64,000 bases of DNA from Panopea generosa (GCA_029582155.1 CM055902.1:19829748-19893747); one strand, 5' to 3'; shown: positions 45,621 to 56,706, counted from the first letter of the stretch. Numbers and translations: made by a program. Notes: a model not told the origin generated them from the letters alone.

Positions 45621-46059
45621 ACATTCAAGGGCAGCAACAGCAGGGCTTTTGCTTGCACTCTTCAGAACGGGGTCGAGGTCCCTGGCTTCGGGAAAATAAT
45701 CGTTATTTTTAAAGAAATTGGGAAAATGACATAGCACAGGTTTCTTCAATATACGAAACAATATATGAAGGGCTGACGGATGAATGTGGCTATGCTATAT
45801 CGGCAAAATACTCTGATTTTTTTTTTTCTGTTTAGAAAAAAAATTTTTTTTTAATGATTTTTTAAACATGTTTTGGAGGTAATGGCGCATGCATTGACAC
45901 GTAACATTTAAGATTTGCCAGGGCTTGTAAATGTGAATATTAATAGGACTGTTGCAATATGTTTTGATGTTCCACAATGCAAAACACAAAATAAAATTAT
46001 TTCTCTCATTTTGAAGAGTTGAATGATTTAACAATATGTGACTAACAATTTAACAGGAG

Positions 46060-46225
46060 GTTGGTATTACTGCGGGTAGTGTGTTGGCCGCTCGTGCCAG
46101 AAGTGAAGGGTTTAATCCCGGGTTCAATCATCTCAAAAACAACGGTCTGTACTGGCTCAACCAAGGAAAAAGACTCGATCTAGTCATTCATATAAGCTTG
46201 GATTTTTATCCGCAGTTTGCCAAAA
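46060..46225 (+). mobile_element. SINE family C, plus copy of an inverted pair
   Basis: Head TTACTGCGGGTAGTGTGTTG, then GGCCGCTCGTGCCAGAAG and B-box region TTTAATCCCGGGTTCAATC. The body CAACGGTCTGTACTGGCTCA and ATATAAGCTTGGA matches the other copies. It faces the minus copy 37 bp away. Confidence 0.7.
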
Positions 46226-46261
46226 ACTGAATAAATGTTGTTAACGGTACACATTAATTAG

Positions 46262-46475
46262 CGTTCCGCTTTCTGTAGACGTTAGTTTATACTAATTTAT
46301 TTGAGCTTGATTGCGATGAAAGCTCAGAGCTTATATTAACCGCTCTTGAGTCCGTTTCCTGGGTAGAACCAGTACTGAGTGTTGTTTTATAAGAGGCATG
46401 AAGTCGATCAAGGATTGAACCCACAACCTCTGGCATGAGTGGCTAACTCTCTATCCATTACACTACCGCCCCGCT
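46262..46475 (-). mobile_element. SINE family C, minus copy
   Basis: Read on the minus strand, the head is GGGGCGGTAGTGTAATGGAT, with TTAGCCACTCATGCCAGAGG and B box GGTTGTGGGTTCAATCC. Then come CAGTACTGGTTCTACCCAGG and ATATAAGCTCTGAGCTTTCA, tail CTCAAATAAATTAGTATAAA. It is the best-preserved head of this family in the window. Confidence 0.85.
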
Positions 46476-46683
46476 TTTTTTTTTCATAAAACATTGTAAC
46501 AAAATATTAAAGTGCATGATCGTGAATGGATGAACGATCAATACAAAAAACTAAGACACAAATGAATGAATAACTATTATACTTAATGAATTAATGAATA
46601 ATGCATGAGCAATATGATGATTATCAAATGATTGAATGAATGAAAAAAGTGACGGGAAATATCTGTTAATTCAATATATCGAA

Positions 46684-46963
46684 GCCGTGCGCGATTAGAT
46701 CAGTCGGTTACGCGTTTGACTATCAATCCAGGGGTCATGAGTTCGAATCCGCGCCCGGCAACAGTCTCAGTGATGATTGATATACGACATTGTGTCTCAT
46801 TATCATTCGTCTTTCATCACTGATTCAAGTGGGAAAGTTATCAGTTACTTGCTGAGATGGGGTGTGCTCGAGTACTGGTTAATCCAGGAAACAGTGGTTA
46901 GGTTAACTGATCGTCTGTTAGCCCTCGATAGCATAAAATGATGCTAAATATTCAATCAATCAA
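46684..46963 (+). mobile_element. SINE family B, full copy with 13-bp target duplication
   Basis: tRNA-like head GCGCGATTAGATCAGTCGGT, B box GGTCATGAGTTCGAATCC, body GATTGATATACGACATTGTG and CTGATTCAAGTGGGAAAGTT, end GATGCTAAATATTCAATCAA. The perfect duplication TCAATATATCGAA flanks it (46671-46683 and 46964-46976), so the insertion is recent. Confidence 0.93.
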
Positions 46964-47103
46964 TCAATATATCGAAATTCTATATTGTCATGTTATGTTT
47001 GTGTGTATATGCATAAATAATAAATTGGTCATTAATCTTGGGTAAAAAAAACAATAATTCTTGATCTTGCAGAAAATATACCAGTAGGTATTTATATACT
47101 TAC

Positions 47104-47233
47104 TTGTTTACAGACTCCATTTTTAAATCCCTCTCCATGCACGCCCGCTTGTGTGAAAAGGCTTCAACTGAGAATCTGCCATGGTAGCTGCCAGTGCCAC
47201 TGTTACCCACACCACCAAACGGAAGAGATGGTA
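47104..47233 (-). CDS. ALDH3 exon: PFGGVG block, last shared exon
   Basis: 130 bp, acceptor CCATATTTTAG, donor GTAAGTATAT (strong). Encodes [20 protein letters not shown] then [20 protein letters not shown] and VN. It ends in phase 2 (AA), so the final codon depends on which last exon follows. If the donor is ignored, the frame stops at once (AAG TAA), which would give a minimal protein ending VNK. Confidence 0.95.
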
Positions 47234-47557
47234 CTAAAATATGGCAAACATGGGCATCATTATTCTCTGTAAATTTTTCATGGAAACAAAAAAAGAATTT
47301 TAAAATCTGATTCAACACGTTAAGGATTATATTCTGAATGGAGCAGCTAACCAGCCACTTTTGTATAAATATCCAATATTCTTGTAAAAATTTTGAGTAG
47401 CAATATTCAAATTTGCATACAACGTTAACAGAAAGTTTTGGTCTATATTATCCTTAATGTTCTTTCTTATTCAAGTTCAAAATTCAAGAAAATGACTTGG
47501 ATGCTTGATGAGAAAATACATAAAAAGTTGGCGGGTTAGCTGTTCCATTCAGCATGT

Positions 47558-49131
47558 ATCTGACATGGGATTGGCACATTCTATCAACCTCAGTACATAT
47601 CTGATATGACACATTCTAACCAAATTGGTATATATCTGACATGACACATTATAACCAACCTCAGTATATATCTGACATGACACATTCCAACCAACCTCAG
47701 TATATATATCTGACATGACACATTCCAACCAAACTTGGTTTATATCTGACATGACACATTCCAACAAACCTCAGTATACATCTGACATGACACATTCCAA
47801 CCAACCTCAGTATATATCTGACATGACACATTCCAACCAACCTTGTTTTATATCTGACACGACACATTCCAACAAACCTCAGTATACATCTGACATGACA
47901 CATTCCAACCAACCTTGGTTTATAGCTGACATGACACATTCCAACCAACCTTGGTTTATAGCTGACATGACACATTCCAACCAACCTTGGTTTATATCTG
48001 ACATGACACATTCCAACAAACCTCAGTATATATCTGACATGACACATTCCAACCAACCTTGGTTTATATCTGACATGACACATTCCAACAAACCTCAGTA
48101 TTTATCTGACATGACACATTCCAACCAACCTCAGTATATATCTGACATGACACATTCCAACCAACCTTGTTTTATATCTGACACGACACATTCCAACAAA
48201 CCTCAGTATACATCTGACATGACACATTCCAACCAACCTTGGTTTATAGCTGACATGACACATTCCAACCAACCTTGGTTTATATCTGACATGACACATT
48301 CCAACAAACCTCAGTATATATCTGACATGACACATTCCAACCAACCTTGGTTTATATCTGACATGACACATTCCAACAAACCTCAGTATATATCTGACAT
48401 GACACATTCCAACCAACCTCAGTATATATCTGACATGACACATTCTGACAAACCTCAGATATATGACATGGCATATTCTAACCAACCACAGTATATATCT
48501 GACATGACACATTCTGACAAACCTTGGTTTATATCTGTCATGACACATTCCAACAAACCTCGGTTTATATCTGACATGACACATTCCAACCAACCTCAGT
48601 ATTTATCTGACATGACACATTCTGACAAACCTCCGATATATCTGACATGGCATATTCCAACAAACTTCAGTATATATATATGACACGACACATTCTAACA
48701 AACCTCAGTATATATATCTGACACGACACATTCTAACAAACCTCAGTATATATATCTGACACGACACATTCTAACTTACCTCAGTATATATATCTGACAC
48801 GACACATTCTCACCAACCTCAGTATATATATATCTGACACGACACATTCTAACTAACCTCAGTATATATATCTGACACGACACATTCTAACTAACCTCAG
48901 TATATATATCTGACACGACACATTCTCACCAACCTCAGTATATATATCTGACACGACACATTCTAACTAACCTCAGTATATATATATCTGGCACGACACA
49001 TTCTCACCAACCTCAGTATATATATATCTGACACGACACATTCTAACTTACCTCAGTTTATATATCTGACACAACACATTCTAACTAACCTCAGTATATA
49101 TATTTGACACGACACATTCTCACCAACCTCA

Positions 49132-49177
<46 letters not shown>

Positions 49178-49748
49178 ATCTGACACGACACATTCTAACT
49201 AACCTCAGTATATATATATATCTGACATGACACATTCTCACCAACCTCAGTATATATATCTGACACAACACATTCTAACTAACCTCAGTATATATATATC
49301 TGACACGACACATTCTAACTAACCTCAGTATATATATCTGACATGACACATTCCAACTAACCTCAGTATATATATCTGACATGACACATTCTCATCAACC
49401 TCTGTATATATATATATATATATATATCTGACAAGACACATTCTAACCAACCTCAGTATATATATATCTGACAAGACACATTCTTACCCAACCTCAGTAT
49501 ATATATATATCTGACACGACACATTCTAACCAATCTCAGTATATATATATGACACGACACATTCTAACTAACCTCAGTATATATATCTGACACGACACAT
49601 TCTAACTAACCTCAGTATATATATCTGACAAGACACATTCTCACCAACCTCAGTATATATATATCTGACAAGACACATTCTAACCAACCTCACAATATAT
49701 ATATCTGACACGACACATTCTAACCAACCTCAGTATATATATATATCT
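47558..49748. repeat. 36-bp minisatellite in an ALDH3 intron
   Basis: About 58 copies of a unit around TCTGACATGACACATTCCAA + CCAACCTCAGTATATA. In 47715-48683 the units are exactly 36 bp and so stay open in frame on both strands, giving spurious ORFs up to 322 codons. From 48660 to the end the (TA)n part of each unit expands variably (longest 49133-49170) and TGACATG changes to TGACACG. The array fills two thirds of the intron between the exons at 50556 and 47104. Confidence 0.95.
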
Positions 49749-50238
49749 ATGCGGTTCACTTATAACGGAAGTATTGAAAGAAGAAATATTAAATTATTTG
49801 TCATTTTTTTATACATTTTCCTATACATATGCAACTTTGCATCCCTTTGCTGGTCTTCTAAAATATTATAAAAAGATGAAAGAAAAAAAAACAATAAACT
49901 TGAGACTAGATTGACTCATCGTACACATCAAGTTTGATCAAAATTGGGAAAAAGTGTTTCAGCAAAAGTTCCCCAACTTCAGTTAATTTTTAGTACCAGT
50001 AATAGCAGCTATGTTTGACAAGATGCAGTAACAAGAAAAACAAATTTGAAGTTGAAAAGTCTTCACCTAAGAAACAATGTGACCAAGTTTCAATTAAATC
50101 TTTTCAGTGATTGCAGAGGATGAGCAACTATTGTAGATGACAATGAACATTAAATACAGAGTTATGATGGAGAGACTGTAGATATGGCTCAACTCAGATA
50201 TAGCTCAACTGAACTAAAAAGGCATATATTTTATTCAT

Positions 50239-50538
50239 GTTGTATGGCGTTTAGTGTCGCTTTCAACAATTTTTCAGTCATATTGCGACGGTGTCTACTA
50301 GAGGCAGTATTCTGAGAGCTGTCGCACTGGAGTATCATGTACCATACTGCAGACACATGATATGATACCACATCCAGTCACATTATACTGACACCCTGCT
50401 GACCAGATCTAGAACTTTCCTCTGAATGCTGAGCATAAAGCAAGGAAGCTTTTAGTACCATCTTTAAAGTCTTTGGTATGACCCGGTCCGGGATCAAACC
50501 CACAACCTTCCGCATGCGAGGCGGGTGCTCTACCACTA
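50239..50538 (-). mobile_element. SINE family A, copy next to an ALDH3 exon
   Basis: About 85% like 4944-5261 by eye: body GACGGTGTCTACTAGAGGCA, GTCACATTATACTGACACC, GGAAGCTTTTAGTACCATCT, head complement ACCTTCCGCATGCGAGGCG. On the minus strand the tRNA-Ala-like anticodon arm and B box are kept. The head's outer end is lost at the exon-proximal side. Confidence 0.88.
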
Positions 50539-50555
50539 GTGTATATTGTACTTAC

Positions 50556-50671
50556 TGGAGGCTTGCATCAAGCTATCATTTACACACACACCTCCAGATG
50601 ATACGTTCTCTATCAGTTTCTGTGTCACACTGCGGTTGGTGGAATATATGTAAAACGCAAGTGGTTTTTCC
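50556..50671 (-). CDS. ALDH3 exon: SSGGV..ND segment
   Basis: 116 bp, acceptor CAATTTCAG, donor GTAAGT. Encodes EKPLAFYIYSTNRSVTQKLI then ENVSSGGVCVNDSLMQAS. Its donor lies only 15-17 bp from the tRNA-like head of a SINE (50239-50538) inserted in the same orientation in the following intron. It ends in phase 1. Confidence 0.95.
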
Positions 50672-51528
50672 CTGAAATTGAAAATATAATTACCAATTAC
50701 TGGTCCCAAGATTATAAATATCTTTACAGTGGCATAGCTTCCTTTACAGCACAATGCCCAAACTTGTACATATTCCTGCGAATGCATTACAGTATTTTAT
50801 GCAAAATGCAAAATGCCCCCCCAGGACACTGAAAATACAAGTATCCTAAAAATTTTTTTTTTTCTGGTGGGCCATACCCCCCAAACCCCTCTACAACCTG
50901 GTGGACTGTCAAATCATTTTAGGATCAGTTACGACATTGCTTTAGATAAGCTAAAACCAACCAATGAATGCTTGTCTTTTATTGTAACACAAGTTTTTAT
51001 TGGTTGATTTGAGCCCAACTTAGTAAAGTATGAACCCAAGAGTTTTATAACCATAAAGGTCTGCTGTGTTTTCACAAAAAAATATAAAAATATGTAAACG
51101 TTAACCAACAATTATTCATAATATTTTTAATATTGATCAGAATGAATCCAAAGTTGGCCCATATCATGCAGAACATTATATACATGTATTTACTTTAAAT
51201 ACAATCATTTTAAACATCAAAAACTAAACATCATCATCTTGACTTACCAATATTTTTAATTATTTTTTAAAACGCAAGCCTGGTCTAAATTAAAAACAAT
51301 TTCTCATCACAAGCTACCTTTCTTTATAACACTTTGTGTAAGTATTAATAACACCGTTCAATTTTTGTAGCTCGACAATTTTTATTTAAACATACTGATT
51401 GGGTTACTACTGAACATCCCAATCTCTGGGTTTAACCCTTAACTTCATATAGACGCCTTTGGACACCTCTTATATAGAAGGCTTTTGAATTATTGGGTGA
51501 ATTATGTTTATATTAACTGACAGAGTGG

Positions 51529-51593
51529 AAAACAGTGCAGGAAGCGTTCAGATTGCTCGTTACGAGCAATATGAAATCTTCCTGTACTGTTTT
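51529..51593. repeat. 65-nt near-perfect hairpin
   Basis: AAAACAGTGCAGGAAG pairs with CTTCCTGTACTGTTTT (one G-U on the plus strand). Then, after a small internal bulge, ATTGCTCG pairs with CGAGCAAT around a TTA loop. The overall stem is about 28-30 bp. It could be a fold-back mini-element or a small-RNA-like hairpin in the ALDH3 intron. No other copy was seen here. Confidence 0.75.
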
Positions 51594-51639
51594 AAAAGGC
51601 TTTCTGTGATTGGTGGGGGAAAACGCGTATTTATGGAGT

Positions 51640-51832
51640 AAAGGGTTAACACCATTTCCAACACACATTAGTTTATTTATAGCATTTTTAGTTTTATTTG
51701 TGAAGAAAAACCTCACAAATAAATCTGAGTTAAACCAGCAACGACCTACAGCGAGTAAATTTTTCTCACAAAAAATATTTGAATTGAGTGGGACTTGAAC
51801 CTACCTCAATGATAAGAGTAGAACTGTGTATT
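51640..51832 (-). mobile_element. SINE family D, degraded copy
   Basis: GTTAACACCATTTCCAACAC and TTTGAATTGAGTGGGACTTG + AACCTACCTC match family D (compare 56830-56885), with the middle decayed. Confidence 0.5.
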
Positions 51833-51845
51833 GGCATTACATTTA

Positions 51846-52268
51846 AAATTGGCTATAAACATTATTTTCTTATATATCATGCCTATATATACTCATTGAC
51901 CCCATATTGCCAAATGGATATCTATTTAAACATGCCAAAATAATATATTGAAAAGGGCTTTCCTAACTTGGGCTACGCACCTAGGTTGGACGAAAATAGA
52001 TTACCCGCCTATAATGGCAACATATTTTGTGATGTATTAAATGAGTCATGTGATTTCACTTTGATTTCAATTTAATCCATTATGTTTTACGAAGCAAAAA
52101 TTGTTTTATCTTAGAAAGAGTCTGAAGGTCGTCAAACAGTATTTTACTACTGAAATGTTTTCAGATTTCATTTATAAACGATAATGAGATACTTTTTATC
52201 CATTTTGGTAATTAGTTTGTTTTTTAAGATATTTATAGCGTTTTTTTCCTGACATACAACCTTTAAAA
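51846..52268 (-). mobile_element. TTTAAAGGGA inverted-repeat element, intronic copy
   Basis: Inverted relative to 33373-33934: ATGCCTATATATACTCATTG, CCAAAATAATATATTGAAAA, TCCTAACTTGGGCTACGCAC, ending TTTTTTCCTGACATACAACC + TTTAAAAGG. The opposite terminus is decayed. Confidence 0.8.
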
Positions 52269-52928
52269 GGATGCATATCAATTTGAATAAATTTTCATTT
52301 AACTCCATTTCAGATATCATATTTATCATGCAACTTTTAACTTTACCATTACATAATACAGCTGACTGCTACCAGCATAATATTTTCCAAGCTGCATTAT
52401 GCTAAGTAGCTTGAACTCTTTTTTTCCCTCATCTATTTTTAGATTTAAAGTTAATGCAGTATTTGCAAGGAAACTTCGTAATCAAATCAGGTAAAATATA
52501 TATTTTAGGTAAGAAACATTAAATACACGTAGCGAACTCAAAACTGCTGTAATATTTGGTTCCATTATCGCACTATTACCTTTGCTGTAGGTAAAAGGCT
52601 CGCATTTATTACTTTTCTTAGTTGCCAAAAATAAAAAACAGCTGATATTTTACGCAACCATGTAATTCGTATACAGTATGACTTCGTGTATAAAATGAGA
52701 ATAAACAAAAATGTGTACAGACCCGTAAATTTCCAAGGGACATAACTCTTGTATATGGTTGAAAGGCATCATATTTCATATATTTATGGAAAGAAATGTT
52801 TATTTTTTAAAAAATTAATTTTAACCTATATTTTCAAAACTCTGATGATGGCCCTAGTAAAGTAATATGTAATATGGTGTGTGTTTTACGTTTGACCCCC
52901 CTTTTCCATCAAATATTTGATAGCTTAC

Positions 52929-52999
52929 CCATCCACTATATAGGATATGGCCTCATCAACATTTGCAACAGGAATTATGGGTAAAAGTGGTCCAAATAT
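52929..52999 (-). CDS. ALDH3 exon: IFGP block
   Basis: 71 bp, acceptor TTATTTTACAG, donor GTAAGC. Encodes IFGPLLPIIPVANVDEAISY then IVDG. The preceding exon supplies MESE, giving the E[EX]IFGP motif that contacts the cofactor ribose. It ends in phase 2. Confidence 0.95.
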
Positions 53000-53113
53000 C
53001 TGTAAAATAAATCAAGGTTCAACTGCAACATGCATAAACCATTAGAACATCGAGCTAATATACAGGATTCAAACCCACAGTGTTGTTGCGGTGGCGCAGT
53101 AGATAGATTTGTC

Positions 53114-53182
53114 GTCATAAACGTGCTAGACGCTGATGCCATAGGGGCATAAACGTGCTAGACGCTGATGCCATAGGGGCTT
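53114..53182. repeat. 34-bp tandem duplication
   Basis: ATAAACGTGCTAGACGCTGA + TGCCATAGGGGC occurs twice head to tail. It lies within a tRNA-like head (GGTGGCGCAGTAGATAGA at 53091), probably another SINE fragment. Confidence 0.8.
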
Positions 53183-54087
53183 CCGGTTGATCCTAAAGAT
53201 GTAAGAAAAATATTGAAGAAATTGTCCGTGGTCAAGTTTAAAGACATGTGTCACTCTTCTCCATTGAGTCATATAAAATAGGAATAATACAAAAAATAGA
53301 ATTTAAATATGCTCATATAGTTTGTTCAGTCATGTGATATTATATTGACAATTATAAACAAGAAAATTAAATTCCACAGATTTAAAAGCCTTGCCTATAT
53401 TGATTTAGCACAACATGAAGCTTAGAAGAAGTCTACAATTCTACCCATTACAAAACTCTGAGCGAAATTTGGTGACCTCTGAGCAAACAATGACAGTTTA
53501 ACACAAAATCTTAACATTTTATTGGCCAAGTTAATTGTGCTTAAATTCCAAGATCATCTAAACAAATGTTGCATATTTAAGGTATTACATGTATATATAA
53601 CAACACAGTTGTGGACCAAATTTGGTGTCTCTGAATGAAACAGTTTCTGTGCAAAAACTCAACACTGAAATGTTGATGTTAGTGCTGGAAAAGAAACACC
53701 TATGTCTATTTTTTTCTTTCAAAAAGGTGACAATAAAAGCATAATCTCACAAGTACATTACATGTATCTTGAGTAAAAACTTACAGTATAACGTTTTATA
53801 ATTTGGACTTATGACCTGACATTTGACCCTAAAATTCTGCATTTTATCTTGGCCAATAGTCTAAACTGTGTAAGCGGTGACCTCTATTAAGTAGCCATAG
53901 GAAAAAAATTACAAAAAACATAGACCACTTTTGCTCCTTCCCTTCACCGGCTGCTTAAGACAAGTTTGACTGTAGTAGTTTTTAATTGTATTTGCATGGA
54001 AATTAAACATAATTAAGACGTATTTTCAATAGCATGTTTATAGTTACAGGTCGAGGGCTAAGAACTACATGTATCATACTATTATAC

Positions 54088-54220
54088 CTCAGATTCCATG
54101 ATGGGGTCTGTAAAGGTAACATCTGATAGGACAGTTGGTGCTATAAACCTTTCAGATTCAATCATGTCTCCACCGGTAACAACTGTTCCTTTTGTCTCGT
54201 CCAATAGTTTCTTTATTCTC
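54088..54220 (-). CDS. ALDH3 exon: substrate-side segment
   Basis: 133 bp, acceptor CTATTACAG, donor GTATAA. Encodes RIKKLLDETKGTVVTGGDMI then ESERFIAPTVLSDVTFTDPI and MESE. The IAPT[VI]L..V block is conserved in the family. Phases match on both sides. Confidence 0.95.
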
Positions 54221-54271
54221 CTGTAATAGAACAACAACAATTCACCATCATGAAGTAAACAATTCATAGCA

Positions 54272-54455
54272 CTTTCGACTCACCATTAAAGTCAAAAGTT
54301 TGAGTCTTGCTCCAAAAACTTTGCCAGTTACTTGTGGAAGGGCAGTGGTTTATTCAGATGCATTCTGATGTCTTCCTCAACCAATAAAGCTAGATATGCC
54401 ATATATAGCCTGAAATGTGTTGAAAATAGCGCTAAAACCCATTAAAAAAATTCAT
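54272..54455 (+). mobile_element. SINE family D, diverged plus copy
   Basis: TTTGAGTCTTGCTCCAAAAA, TTTGCCAGTTACTTGTGGAA, ATGCCATATATAGCCTGAAA and TGTTGAAAATAGCGCTAAAA follow the family order. The tRNA-like head is mostly lost. It begins 50 bp upstream of the exon at 54088-54220 in gene direction. Confidence 0.7.
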
Positions 54456-55233
54456 AAAGGACCTGCCAAGTTTCAGAGAATAACAAAATCAGGTAATCAC
54501 TTGCTTGTTTAACACATCAAATGTCATGACAGTCACAGCCAGTAAGTTTCTAACAAGTTGTTTCTCCTTCGTCTTCTTCTTCTTCCAGATAACTTCATCT
54601 GCCAGGTCTGCTGAGTATAATGAACGTCATGGAACAATCTTAGGCTTCCTTTTAGTTAAGTAAATTATCCACAAAATTTCATCAAAATATCTTAAGGAAA
54701 CAGAATTTACCAAATCGAAATGGTAGTGATACTGACAACAATGACTTGTGCCAATGGACAAACAATCACTAAATGTCTACAAGCTACACAATATAATGGT
54801 TCATTTAATAAACAACAACTGTCAACAGTTCAACCTAAAACAAGACACTGGAGTATTGCAAGCAAAACATAAGTACCCATTCTGGTTTACAGATAGAAAC
54901 CTCAATTTTTGTCTGACTTTTGTCTGCATTATCTCCTTATTACACTCTTATCTACATGCACAGTTTTAAAAACCTAGCTTGGATAACTTTTTAAGTATTC
55001 TTTCAAGATGACTGGAGGCTGGACAGATGGAGGTTAACCAAGAATCCCATCGGATGAAACTGATAGAGGACTAATAACTGTGATCATTGTTAATGTATTT
55101 CTGAATTATCCATAATTTGTTTGAACCTCAATGTAGCATCAATGGATATTGTGAACTTTTAGTTGAATCTGACAGCAGTTCAAACAGAGACGCATGAAAC
55201 ACAAAATAAAGTGTAAATTAAAGGTGCACTTAC

Positions 55234-55337
55234 TGAAAATGTCTATCATTAACTATTCTACCATAATCAGGGGACTTGGCAGCTCCATCTGGATAAAATT
55301 CTTCCAAAGTTGCTTTAAACTTCTCTACAAGAGCATC
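55234..55337 (-). CDS. ALDH3 exon: helical linker
   Basis: 104 bp, acceptor CTATTTCAG, donor GTAAGT. Encodes DALVEKFKATLEEFYPDGAA then KSPDYGRIVNDRHF, typical of ALDH3 (YGRI[VI]N..HF). It ends in phase 2 (CA of Gln). Confidence 0.95.
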
Positions 55338-55395
55338 CTGAAATAGAAAAAGTTTAATTTCAGAGGGGACTTTTATTTCTTTCTTTTTTTTTTTT

Positions 55396-55626
55396 GAATG
55401 GGTTTAATGCCATTTTTAACACATTTCAGGTTATATATGGTATATCCAGTTGTAATGGTGGAGGAAGACCTCAGACTGAATAGAACCATGTCCTTCCACA
55501 AGCAACTGGAAACTTTCTCACAAAATTTTTTGAGTGAGCAGGACTCGAACCTATGACCTTAGCAGTAAAAGGTACACGTGTAAGTGATCTTAAGATGGCG
55601 CCTTAGACCACTCAGCCACGGAGGAC
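55396..55626 (-). mobile_element. SINE family D, tRNA-Leu-derived, best copy
   Basis: On the minus strand, the head is GTCCTCCGTGGCTGAGTGGT, CTAAGGCGCCATCTTAAGAT with anticodon loop CTTAAGA (TAA, Leu), then a long variable arm and B box GGTCATAGGTTCGAGTCC. This is a class-II tRNA layout. The body includes CCATATATAACCTGAAATGT and GGCATTAAACCCATTC. Confidence 0.85.
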
Positions 55627-56263
55627 TTTTTCTCTTTCATATTCATTTACTTCCTCTTTTTAAACTTTTTAAATTAAATGCAAGAGTATAAACAGTATCA
55701 ATAAATTTATGTATTTCTCATACAAAAAAATCCACTCGATAATGGTTATGGTTCAATCAGATTGTCCATATATCATTTCACAAAGTATGATTACTATAAG
55801 ATGAAAAGCTGAGGTGCGGTTGTGATATACCCACGGGTGACAATTCTGATACTCTGCATCACCCATGGATAGTTACACTAGCTTTGCATCATTTTATTTG
55901 AGCAGAACAGAACAAAATACAGCTAACGTTAACATCTTATCAAAACGGTGTTTGCATGAAACTAGTGTTGCGATTGGATAACGTTCCCTTCATATAATCG
56001 TGAAGGAACCAATCATATTGCTGCATTGTGGCTTGGTAGAAATGATGCAAACCTAGTGTAAGATGCTGTGGGTGAAAAATGGAGGATATCAGAACTGATT
56101 ACACAGTGGGTATCCAAAGATGTACCAAATTATGCAATCTTTGATGTTGACAGGAAATATCCATGACAGTAATTGTCTGATTGGTCAGTTAAAACACCTG
56201 TCTGAGATAGAATAGTAACATAACTACTGTACAAATTTGTTCAGGATCCAATGAAAAATGCAG

Positions 56264-56423
56264 GATTGATTGATTGATTGAATATTAAGCATCATTTTTA
56301 TGCCATCGAGGGCTAACAGATGATCAGTTAACCTAACCACTGTTTCCTGGGATCCTGAAAGGTTAACCAGCACTTGGGCACACCCCATCTCTGCAAGTAA
56401 CTGATAACTTTTCCACTTGAATC
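56264..56423 (-). mobile_element. SINE family B, 5'-truncated minus copy
   Basis: (GATT)n tail at 56264-56280, then ATGCCATCGAGGGCTAACAG, GTTAACCTAACCACTGTTTC and ACTGATAACTTTTCCACTTG. The tRNA head is missing, which is the usual mark of incomplete reverse transcription. Confidence 0.85.
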
Positions 56424-56706
56424 AAAATGAAGGAAGAGGATACAGTCATTGTCTTATTGTAAAGGTGGGTGTCTTCAAGTTATGCCTTTAAAATTGCAAG
56501 TTTTTGAATATTAAATATTGTTTTATCCAAGATCTTCTATCATATTTATCGGTTCATATATGTCAACCAAAATTTATTTGTTAAATTTGTGTTTCAAAAC
56601 GATGAAACTATTAGAATAAAATTGATAAAAAAACAAGGAAAGAAAGATTTGTCTTGATTTATCATTCATATCATTTCTAGATTTTATATAATATTTATAT
56701 TTTTTT

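Noticed and set aside
47715..48683. 322-codon plus ORF and matching minus ORFs of 128-163 codons
   Set aside because: Pure 36-bp minisatellite with no unique coding sequence at either side, inside an ALDH3 intron.
55556..55626. tRNA-Leu gene on the minus strand
   Set aside because: It continues into the family D SINE body found in at least five more copies. The variable arm is not properly formed.
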